A stretch of DNA of 48,431 nt from NCBI GenBank assembly GCA_012719545.1, contig JAAYAD010000048.1:1-48431 (forward strand). Direction: 5' to 3'. This DNA comes from Clostridiaceae bacterium (lineage in GTDB: Bacteria; Bacillota; Clostridia; DSM-8532). The position numbers and the translations under genes were made by a program. Below the pieces are notes generated by a model that was not told the origin of the DNA, searched no databases, and saw only the letters and a program-made list of their open reading frames with translations. Below are positions 16,521 to 22,425 of this stretch, one piece after another; positions within the stretch are counted from its first letter, which is position 1; each line of letters opens with the position of its first letter.

Positions 16521-18158
16521 ATGATTAAGCGAACCTTTGACATAACCGCCCGCATCGAGCAGGGCCAAATCCCTTTTTGTTTCCAATGCGTCCAGAACGA
16601 CAAGGATGTCTATGTGTTGCACATCCGCATCACAGATGGTGGGCAGGAAATTGATTACGGCGAAATTTCAGACGCAACCATTACATTTGCCCTGGCCAAT
16701 GGTTCGGTTGTCCAGAGCGACCCGGAGAGGCTTTCTGTATCCTCGGCAGGGATAACCTATCAGATGGGTACCAGCGAGATAGCATGTCCGGGGAAGGTTC
16801 TGGCCAGCATCCAACTTTTCGGCAGCAACGGGGAACGGTTGACCACGGCCAGATTCCAGTTTGAGGTTGTGGCCGACCTGATCACGCCCGGCGCCGTGCA
16901 AAGCGAGTCACGATTCCCAATATTGCAGCAGTTGGTGGCTGATGTCGAGCAACTGAAGCAGGACATTGTAGAGCTGCAGATACCTGATAATAGCATAATG
17001 GATACCAAACTGTCTGATGCGGCAGGGCAGATTAAGGCGCGATTGGCCGAGCTCTTGGATGACTTTACAAGTTTATCGGGGCAGTTTGATACACATAAAG
17101 GAGACAATTCGCATGTACCTCACCTTGGAACAACAACCAATAGTTCAAATGCTTATACCGTAACAACTACCAGAACGATTTCTGACGGTCAGAAGTTTAG
17201 CGTCAAATTTAATGTTGCAGCTTCTGGCCCTGCGACACTTAAGATCTCGACGGATAGTGTGGCGAGGTTGTTGAAGAAGCCTGGAGGGTCAGATTTTGTC
17301 CCTAAAGCGGGGATTTACTCCTTCATTCGGGATGGCTCAAATTTTCAGTGCTTGGGTGAAGGGGGGGAGATACCTAAACTGCCAAACCTTATCTACAATG
17401 GAAGCTTTGAAAATGATTTTGATAGGTGGATATACACAGGACACATTTCAGTGAATGAAATCGGCCCATATCATGGTGCAAAGAGCGTTTTTGTTAATAA
17501 TCAGAATGGAAGCGTAGTGTGGACTGCTGCAAATCAGGCAATAAAATGTAATACCGGAGATAAAATTTATTGCACTGCCATGGTATACGCGAACGCAACC
17601 GAGCCAGTTACGGGAGATAGTTTATTTATAAGAGCGGTAGATATGGCAATAACGCAAGAATTATCCCGTAGCTTTTTTAATGTTTCTCTTGTTGATAGTT
17701 GGCAAAGAGTAAGTTGTATTGCAACCGCAGTAGACGATGGCATACGCATTGAAGTAGCATCTTATGCCCCCGTGCAAGGTGTGGCAGATTGTGTGATGGC
17801 AATCAATCTCACCGAGGCATTTGGTGCCGGGAATGAACCGTCAATAGTGGACATTGATGATATGGTTAAAAATCACGGCAGTTGGTGGGATCATACTACC
17901 GATAAGAAATACGCCCGTGGAAGTGGTACATCAACATCATCAACGTTCAGTGTAAGAGGATTACAATTTGCCCCAGAAACAGTAAGGGTGATATTACAGA
18001 ATACATTTAAGTATACAGCAGTAAAATCATGGAATCCAACGTCAGCTGACTTGTTTCAAGGTGAAGGTTCAAAATCAATTACTTTTTACGATGATGGATT
18101 TGCTATTGAGTCTTACAACGGCGAAATAATCACATTATGGGAAGCCATTGAAGCATAA
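16521..18158 (+). CDS. BppU-like baseplate/receptor-binding protein, 545 aa
   Basis: Residues about 1-125 (IKRTFDITARIEQGQIPFCFQCVQNDKDVYVLHI..., GKVLASIQLFG, ARFQFEVV) resemble the BppU N-terminal beta domain that docks receptor-binding parts onto the baseplate. A helical linker with VADVEQLKQDIVELQIPDN (about 130-190) follows, then two or more beta-sandwich domains: NLIYNGSFENDFDRWIYTG... up to NLTEAFGAGNEPS resembles a carbohydrate-binding module. The final 90 residues form a tip domain. It probably determines host-surface binding. GGAGGTATGAGAC precedes the ATG. Confidence 0.8.
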   Translation: MIKRTFDITARIEQGQIPFCFQCVQNDKDVYVLHIRITDGGQEIDYGEISDATITFALANGSVVQSDPERLSVSSAGITYQMGTSEIACPGKVLASIQLFGSNGERLTTARFQFEVVADLITPGAVQSESRFPILQQLVADVEQLKQDIVELQIPDNSIMDTKLSDAAGQIKARLAELLDDFTSLSGQFDTHKGDNSHVPHLGTTTNSSNAYTVTTTRTISDGQKFSVKFNVAASGPATLKISTDSVARLLKKPGGSDFVPKAGIYSFIRDGSNFQCLGEGGEIPKLPNLIYNGSFENDFDRWIYTGHISVNEIGPYHGAKSVFVNNQNGSVVWTAANQAIKCNTGDKIYCTAMVYANATEPVTGDSLFIRAVDMAITQELSRSFFNVSLVDSWQRVSCIATAVDDGIRIEVASYAPVQGVADCVMAINLTEAFGAGNEPSIVDIDDMVKNHGSWWDHTTDKKYARGSGTSTSSTFSVRGLQFAPETVRVILQNTFKYTAVKSWNPTSADLFQGEGSKSITFYDDGFAIESYNGEIITLWEAIEA

Positions 18159-18174
18159 GAGAGGAGAGGTATTT

Positions 18175-18447
18175 ATGAATACACTAATTATTTACGATTC
18201 AACCGGCTATGTGATTTCACAAGCATCTGGAAGCGTTAGAGAACCTGTGGGAGTACCGTTCATGTGGGTTGAAGTCCCACAAAGTAAATATGTGCAAAGC
18301 ATTGATGTTTCGGGAGAAGAGCACACTCCTGTATTTGTGGATTTACCGAAATCTGAGACGCAGCTTCTTAGGGAAGAAAACCTTGAGATAAAATTAGCTC
18401 TGGCCGAACTGGCCGAGATCATTACGGAGGTGGTACCGAATGGCTAA
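18175..18447 (+). CDS. phage tail-region protein, 90 aa
   Basis: A 90-residue protein with a beta-rich first half (MNTLIIYDSTGYVISQASG..., VPFMWVEVP) and a C-terminal helix (LLREENLEIKLALAELAEIITEV). Proteins of this shape follow the receptor-binding gene in many clostridial phages and are often called XkdW-like or unknown. ATG 18175 is supported by GGAGAGG 6 bases upstream. It overlaps the following micro-gene by 8 bases. Confidence 0.65.
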   Translation: MNTLIIYDSTGYVISQASGSVREPVGVPFMWVEVPQSKYVQSIDVSGEEHTPVFVDLPKSETQLLREENLEIKLALAELAEIITEVVPNG

Positions 18448-18547
18448 GATCTATTACGATCTGATAAAAGCAGGCATTAAAACCATTGACGATGTACCGT
18501 CACGTTGGCGGGATGCAGTTCAGGCTTTACTGGATGCTGATACATAA
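18440..18547 (+). CDS. CD1375/XkdX-family micro-protein, 35 aa
   Basis: A 35-residue protein, MAKIYYDLIKAGIKTIDDVP followed by SRWRDAVQALLDADT, which fits the CD1375/XkdX-type family found near the tail-holin boundary of clostridial prophages. The function is unknown; conservation and position are the main evidence. GGAGGTGG lies just before the ATG at 18440. It ends before a terminator that closes the tail transcript. Confidence 0.85.
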   Translation: MAKIYYDLIKAGIKTIDDVPSRWRDAVQALLDADT

Positions 18548-18570
18548 TTGGAAACTAATACGAAATAAAT

Positions 18571-18600
18571 GGCTCGGATAAACCGGGCCTTTTATTTTTA
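18571..18600 (+). terminator. intrinsic terminator after tail genes
   Basis: GGCTCGG (18571-18577) pairs with CCGGGCC (18583-18589), one G-U pair, loop of 5, followed by TTTTATTTTTA. Confidence 0.85.
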
Positions 18601-18628
18601 AAATTTCAAAAGAAAGCGAGGAGAATAT

Positions 18629-19078
18629 ATGGAACAAAAAGGATTTCTTGCGCTTGTTGGAGTTGTGGTGTCATTTATTACTGGTAGCATAAGCATACCC
18701 ATGGTTGTTCTTCTTATTCTGATTATTCTCGATTATATATTGGGTATGGCAGCTGCAATCAAAGAGGAAGCAAAGTTTGATTGGCGGAAAGCAGTATGGG
18801 GAGCTGTGAAAAAGGTTGGGTATGCGGTAGTAATTTTGTTCGCTATTCTGGTGGATTTGCTCCTGCTCCAAGGAATCAATGAGATAGGATGGGATGTGCC
18901 ATTCCGAGCAATTTTCTCTGTTGCTGCTACTGTTTATCTTTGCGGTATTGAGTTCTTCTCTGGCTGCAGACATCTTCTTACATTAGGTGTGCCAGTACCA
19001 GGATTCCTGGTGAAGTTTGCGGAGTTTTTGACTGAAAAAGCTGAAAAGGTCATGGACCCGGACGGTGATCAGACATGA
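18629..19078 (+). CDS. phage holin, 149 aa
   Basis: A membrane protein of the phage/toxin-secretion holin family (phage_holin_4-like). Hydrophobic segments lie at about residues 5-20, 22-42, 62-82 and 92-108; the loop AIKEEAKFDWRKAVWGAVKKVGYAVV between segments is characteristic. It would form pores that release the amidase. GCGAGGAG precedes the ATG, and the stop overlaps the amidase start (ATGA). Confidence 0.9.
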   Translation: MEQKGFLALVGVVVSFITGSISIPMVVLLILIILDYILGMAAAIKEEAKFDWRKAVWGAVKKVGYAVVILFAILVDLLLLQGINEIGWDVPFRAIFSVAATVYLCGIEFFSGCRHLLTLGVPVPGFLVKFAEFLTEKAEKVMDPDGDQT

Positions 19079-19833
19079 GAGTAGTATTTGACATTGGCCA
19101 TGGTTCAGATACCTGGCCACCATCAAAAGGTGTGAGGCTGCCTGACGGAACAGAGTTTGCCGAACACAATTTTAACTCGGCAGTAGCAGTCAAAGCCAAA
19201 GAACTTGCCGAGAAGCAGGGCTTTGAAGTCCTGTTTACACAGCAGCCTTATTCTCCCGAGGTGAAACTTGGCCCAAGGTGCAACTGGGTGAACAACGAAC
19301 ATAAGAACAAGCCAATTCTCTGCCTGGTATCCTTCCATGCTAACGCTGCGGCGGACAAGAAGGCCTCCGGCTGGGGAGTATTTCACTGGCACAATTCCAC
19401 AAACGGAAAGCGACTGGCAGAACTGTGGGCGAAACATGCAAAAACCATACTTCCTATTAAGGCATGGGGTCAGGGTATATGGCAATGTGTCCCGGGAACA
19501 TGGTCCAATTTTGATATTGTCAGAAAACCAGTCATGCCATGTATCCTGATTGAGCATTTCTTCTTTACGAACTTTGATGAATTGAAGAAGTGCAATACTC
19601 CGGAAATGATAGATCTGTTTGCGCATGTGACAGTTAAAGCTCTTTGTGAGTATGCCGGTGTGGAATATAAGGAACCGACCAAAAACACAATTGAAGAATA
19701 CAAAAGAATAATCCAGGCACATTGCCGCTTTTCTAATCCTCAGGGCGTCTGGGATGTAATCGAAAAATACCATCCTTATCCTGAAGCTCTACTGATGCAA
19801 TGGGCTAAGAGCTACGAAAGAACCCCCGGATGA
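19075..19833 (+). CDS. N-acetylmuramoyl-L-alanine amidase (endolysin), 252 aa
   Basis: A zinc amidase (Amidase_3) cutting the amide bond between muramic acid and L-alanine. Residues fit the metal/catalytic set: H9 (DIGHGSD), E30 (EFAEHNFN), H88 (LVSFHANA) and E160 (CILIEHFFFTN). The last about 45 residues (EEYKRIIQAHCRFSNPQGVWDVIEKY...) form a small helical domain likely to bind the wall. No signal peptide is present, so it depends on the holin. Its stop codon lies inside the terminator stem that follows. Confidence 0.93.
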   Translation: MRVVFDIGHGSDTWPPSKGVRLPDGTEFAEHNFNSAVAVKAKELAEKQGFEVLFTQQPYSPEVKLGPRCNWVNNEHKNKPILCLVSFHANAAADKKASGWGVFHWHNSTNGKRLAELWAKHAKTILPIKAWGQGIWQCVPGTWSNFDIVRKPVMPCILIEHFFFTNFDELKKCNTPEMIDLFAHVTVKALCEYAGVEYKEPTKNTIEEYKRIIQAHCRFSNPQGVWDVIEKYHPYPEALLMQWAKSYERTPG

Positions 19834-19852
19834 TACCCGGGGGCTATTTTTT
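19823..19852 (+). terminator. intrinsic terminator between convergent genes
   Basis: CCCCCGG (19823-19829) pairs with CCGGGGG (19837-19843), followed by CTATTTTTTA. On the opposite strand the hairpin is followed by TTCTTTC, so it may also serve the convergent HTH gene. Confidence 0.88.
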
Positions 19853-19858
19853 ATGCTT

Positions 19859-20065
19859 TTATGTTCTGTCTTTTAACGGTCCATATACTCTTTCCATTGC
19901 TTGGCGCGTAACAAGCCAGTCGCCACGCTCGCCGGTTGATGTCTTCCGGCAATCGACACCGTGGACAAATGCTTTGCCACGTTCAAGCCTTTGTCTTAAT
20001 GATACTTTGCTGATGCCGTATATCTCAGCCGCCTCGGCTGCGGTTAAAACGTCGTTAATCGTCAT
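19859..20065 (-). CDS. helix-turn-helix protein at prophage right end, 68 aa
   Basis: A 68-residue DNA-binding protein: MTINDVLTAAEAAEIYGISK followed by VSLRQRLERGKAF forms a helix-turn-helix, then a wing-like GERGDWLVTRQAMERVYG typical of small excisionase-like prophage proteins found next to amidase genes. The start at 20065 is supported by AGGTGAT upstream; the frame is open further but without a better site. It lies downstream of a small membrane-protein ORF whose stop codon lies in this ribosome site, so the two are probably co-transcribed. Its target is unknown. Confidence 0.75.
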   Translation of the reverse strand: MTINDVLTAAEAAEIYGISKVSLRQRLERGKAFVHGVDCRKTSTGERGDWLVTRQAMERVYGPLKDRT

Positions 20066-20069
20066 AATA

Positions 20070-20252
20070 TCACCTGTCCTTCTTGAATAGACTAAATATT
20101 TCAAGTATGACGAAAATACCAGCTAGAATCAGAAGTAAGTAGTCTATTATTTCAAGCTGTGAATAATCCAATTGACGGAGTAATAGAGTGATAATAATTA
20201 GCAATAATCCAAAGTTAGCACGATTAATAATTTTTGATCTATTCTTCAACAT
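20070..20252 (-). CDS. small two-segment membrane protein, 60 aa
   Basis: A 60-residue ORF with hydrophobic segments at about 13-27 (FGLLLIIITLLLRQL) and 36-55 (IIDYLLLILAGIFVILEIF), and charged ends (MLKNRSK..., LFKKDR). Its stop (in GACAGGTGA) overlaps the ribosome site of the HTH gene. No clear ribosome site precedes ATG 20252, which lowers confidence, and a + strand promoter overlaps its start. Unrecognised; it could belong with the toxin-like gene upstream. Confidence 0.45.
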   Translation of the reverse strand: MLKNRSKIINRANFGLLLIIITLLLRQLDYSQLEIIDYLLLILAGIFVILEIFSLFKKDR

Positions 20253-20262
20253 ATGCTATAAT
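20234..20262 (+). promoter_or_regulatory. promoter of predicted antisense RNA
   Basis: TTGATC (20234-20239), a 17-bp spacer and TATAAT (20257-20262) form a good sigma-A promoter on the + strand. Transcription from about 20269 would run opposite to the toxin-like gene at 20293-20385. Confidence 0.65.
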
Positions 20263-20268
20263 GGAGAT

Positions 20269-20373
20269 AGGTGGGGGCTCTCGCCCCCAGATTCAGTCTT
20301 TGTGCTTATGTAATAGCTCTTGTAATGTTTTTGTGATGGAAAGCAGGAGGGCTATTATCGTAAGCACTTTTAT
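20269..20373 (+). ncRNA. predicted antisense RNA to the toxin-like gene, about 100 nt
   Basis: From the promoter at 20234-20262 a transcript would begin near 20269. Its 5' hairpin is TGGGGGC/GCCCCCA (20272-20278 with 20283-20289, loop TCTC). It ends at a long hairpin: GTGCTTA (20302-20308) with TAAGCAC (20361-20367), and TAATAGC (20311-20317) with GCTATTA (20351-20357), followed by TTTTATTATT. The RNA would cover most of the opposite-strand peptide gene, the layout of type I antitoxins. Existence is predicted from promoter and terminator only. Confidence 0.6.
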
Positions 20374-20385
20374 TATTATCTCCAC
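20293..20385 (-). CDS. 30-aa hydrophobic peptide, candidate type I toxin
   Basis: A GTG start at 20385 with a perfect AAAGGAGGTG ribosome site encodes MEIIIKVLTIIALLLSITKT then LQELLHKHKD: one membrane helix (about residues 3-17) and a charged, His/Lys-rich tail. This is the shape of type I toxins and of peptides annotated as holin-like toxins in clostridial prophages. It lies about 20 nt downstream of a strong promoter (20412-20440). The opposite strand has its own promoter and terminator covering it. Toxicity is inferred. The alternative is a leader peptide or small phage membrane protein. Confidence 0.7.
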   Translation of the reverse strand: MEIIIKVLTIIALLLSITKTLQELLHKHKD

Positions 20386-20411
20386 TTTTTTCACCTCCTT
20401 TCTTCAATTTT

Positions 20412-20440
20412 ATTATACATCTTATAAGATGTATTGTCAA
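20412..20440 (-). promoter_or_regulatory. strong sigma-A promoter with 20-bp palindromic operator
   Basis: On the - strand: TTGACA (20435-20440), exactly 17 bp, TATAAT (20412-20417). The spacer and the edge of the -10 box form a perfect 20-bp palindrome, ATACATCTTATAAGATGTAT (20415-20434), well placed for a repressor to block polymerase. It drives the toxin-like peptide gene. The adjacent HTH protein is one candidate regulator; this is inference. Confidence 0.85.
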
Positions 20441-20491
20441 GGTATATGTTTAAATTTTGTTAAATTTTTTATTCATTAGGCATATCTACCA

Positions 20492-20520
20492 TTTACACGA
20501 ACATATGTTCGATATATAAT
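20492..20520 (+). promoter_or_regulatory. LexA-controlled promoter (SOS box inside spacer)
   Basis: TTTACA (20492-20497), 17 bp, TATAAT (20515-20520). The spacer holds CGAACATATGTTCG (20498-20511), a perfect match to the Gram-positive LexA box CGAACN4GTTCG and a full palindrome. LexA bound here would cover the space between -35 and -10. Transcription would start near 20527, just before the small gene at 20538. Confidence 0.92.
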
Positions 20521-20537
20521 GTCTGTGGGTGATGGTA

Positions 20538-20798
20538 ATGAAAATCCTAAATAAGCCCATAGACATGATTTCATATCATACGGCCACGGGTGAAGTTAAG
20601 CCAATAAAATTTAAACTTCAAGAGGCAAACGAGGTTCAAACTGTAAAGATTGACTACATTATAGATCAGGTTAGAGAAAGATACCTTGGTAAACCTCTGA
20701 TACGTTACATCTGCGTATCCGTCATTGATGGTATATCAAAACGATATGAATTACTATTTTATCCTGAAACTATCCAATGGGTATTATATAAGTTATAA
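20538..20798 (+). CDS. SOS-regulated conserved small protein, 86 aa
   Basis: An 86-residue protein: MKILNKPIDMISYHTATGEVKPIKFKLQ... ending with YELLFYPETIQWVLYKL. From memory it resembles short proteins encoded beside translesion polymerase (dinB-type) genes in clostridia, sharing NKPIDMI near the start, a PI(R/K)F strand, and a YELxY...W end. Its LexA-box promoter supports a DNA-damage role. No polymerase gene lies in the window. ATG 20538 follows GGTGATGG in a very short leader. No enzymatic motif is seen. Confidence 0.75.
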   Translation: MKILNKPIDMISYHTATGEVKPIKFKLQEANEVQTVKIDYIIDQVRERYLGKPLIRYICVSVIDGISKRYELLFYPETIQWVLYKL

Positions 20799-20819
20799 TA
20801 TAAGGAAAATAGGTATCAA

Positions 20820-21431
20820 ATACTTGTTTGCCTTTCTATAACTGGTGATTTTACCCCGGTATGCACAACCGAATTTGTTGCGTTTGCCAAGGAATATCCT
20901 GAGTTTGCAAAACGCAATGCCCTCCTGTTAGGATTAAGCATTGACAGTGTTGCTTCTCATTTAGCCTGGATAGAGAATATAAGGAAAAACTTTGATATAA
21001 GTATTCCTTTTCCGATTATAGCAGACAGGGACGGAACCATTGCAAGGCGTTATGGAATGTTATCTCACGATGAAAGCAATTTTACAACCGTGAGAAATGT
21101 CTTTATTATTGATCCGAATGGGACAATACGTGCCATATTGAAGTATCCGTATACTAACGGACGAAACATTGCCGAAATTATAAGACTTCTTGATGCTTTG
21201 CAGGTAACTGACAGGGACGGAGTGGTCACCCCAGCCAACTGGAAACCCGGCGATCCTGTTATAATGCCGCCGCCAGCCAGTTATGATGATCTTTTGAAGA
21301 GAAATATGGAGTCTTCATTGGATTGTACTGACTGGTATCTATGTTATAAAAAAGATGTTCCAAAGCCAAAACCTAAATTCTCCATAAACATAGACGACTT
21401 GAGATTACCACCAGGTCCTATGGATATTTAG
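20820..21431 (+). pseudogene. peroxiredoxin (AhpC/TSA, 1-Cys type) lacking its 5' end
   Basis: The frame ILVCLSITGDFTPVCTTEF... runs through LLGLSIDSVASHLAWIENI, FPIIADRDGTIARRYGML, VRNVFIIDPNGTIRAILKYPY and a long 1-Cys peroxiredoxin tail (DGVVTPANWKPGDPVIMPPP...). The peroxidatic Cys (TPVCTTE) is present, but the first about 40 residues of the thioredoxin fold are missing. Upstream the frame meets a TAA (the stop of the SOS gene, 20796-20798) with no start codon between. The only ATG (21057) is after the active site. So the gene has been cut at about 20.80-20.82 kb and is presumably non-functional. Confidence 0.85.
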
Positions 21432-21515
21432 AGCCCCATTTTATCACTCCTCCTCTTGGCGCCTTAAGTTTTTGCCTGGCTTGGGGCGCCTTCTTTCATA
21501 TCTTAGAATACTGAT

Positions 21516-21547
21516 AAAAAAAGACTATTCCATACAGGGAAATAGTC
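21516..21547 (-). terminator. intrinsic terminator on the - strand
   Basis: GACTATT (21523-21529) pairs with AATAGTC (21541-21547). On the - strand the stem is followed by a run of seven T (21516-21522). It fits termination of the - strand reading frame ending at 21590. Confidence 0.75.
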
Positions 21548-21589
21548 CAAACAAAACAAGTATGGGGGGATTTATGGAGATTTTATCTA

Positions 21590-22078
21590 TTAGCGGTAAA
21601 GCTTTAAATACAAATCAATATTGTCTGCTTTATACAGATAGACGGTGTTTCCAATTCGCATATTGACATCAAACCCTGCTGCTTTAAGTCACTTTAGTTT
21701 TCTTATGCCTTCCAAATTTGAAGTATCCACTGCAATGGAAACAGATCCTCTTGCATGAGCTTCAGCATCTGCTCTGGGAAATCCCTTATTCGTATACACT
21801 ATTGCTGCTTCATTCCAAATATAATCACCTGATGAATCTGCTATTGTCCAGCAGGACTCAACGGAATTAATTTGTCGAAAGTTGTTGTATGAATACTCAA
21901 TATAGTTTATTACCAAAGCAACAGGAATATCCAGCCTAGTGCCTTCAGCAAAGTTCTTGGTTTTTACAACCTGGCAATACCTGGTTGAACCAATATTCCC
22001 CGTTTTAGGAAACCAAAAATTACAACAATATATAAATGTAGCACAAACAGTATGCAGGAAAAGTGAAAATGTAATCAC
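21590..22078 (-). pseudogene. secreted/membrane protein gene interrupted by an in-frame TGA
   Basis: From GTG 22078 the frame encodes a hydrophobic N-terminus (MITFSLFLHTVCATFIYCCNFW), a central region (FAEGTRLDIPVALVINYIEYS...) and ADAEAHARGSVSIAVDTSNL...RKLK, then TGA (21689-21691). The same frame continues for 32 codons (LKAAGFDVNMRIGNTVYLYK...) to TAA at 21590-21592, just before a - strand terminator. The part after the TGA reads naturally on from the part before it, ending like a SPOR-type domain. The hydrophobic stretch also extends upstream of the GTG without an ATG. This looks like a decayed gene for an envelope protein. Confidence 0.5.
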
Positions 22079-22325
22079 TGCGGTTAATAATGTAATAATT
22101 GCGGAAATTATACTTTTTTATGAAACGTAAAAGGAGTTTCCCAGTAAACCTGAAAAAGTGGCATAAAAAGCCAAAGAAAAATCAAAAATACATTGGAAAT
22201 AGTGCAGGAAATACAAAATATCATAATTTTCAATGATATAATAAAGCACATGATACAAAAACAAATTGGTTTTATTACATATATATTATAATTAATAAAA
22301 TATTTTACTTTAATAGAAAAATTAT

Positions 22326-22358
22326 AAATTATGTCCATTGATATGACATAATTTTTTT
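22326..22358 (+). terminator. AT-rich terminator-like hairpin upstream of the surface-protein gene
   Basis: AAATTATGTC (22326-22335) pairs perfectly with GACATAATTT (22345-22354), loop of 9, followed by TTTT. It lies 70 bases before the ATG of the SLH protein, so it is either the end of an upstream transcript or a leader attenuator. The rest of 22079-22425 is very AT-rich; I see no promoter there that I can defend. Confidence 0.5.
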
Positions 22359-22425
22359 GCTGCCCACTGGTAAAAAACAATAAATATGTAAAAATATATA
22401 ATTTTGGCGAAAGGAGTTATAAAGT

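Noticed and set aside
21472..21666. 64-codon + strand frame after the peroxiredoxin remnant
   Set aside because: It crosses the - strand terminator at 21516-21547 and is antisense to the end of the disrupted gene; no ribosome site and unnatural composition.
22108..22380. Hydrophobic 90-codon - strand frame upstream of the SLH gene
   Set aside because: AT-rich DNA gives Ile/Phe-rich frames by chance; it spans the hairpin at 22326-22358 and has no good start site.
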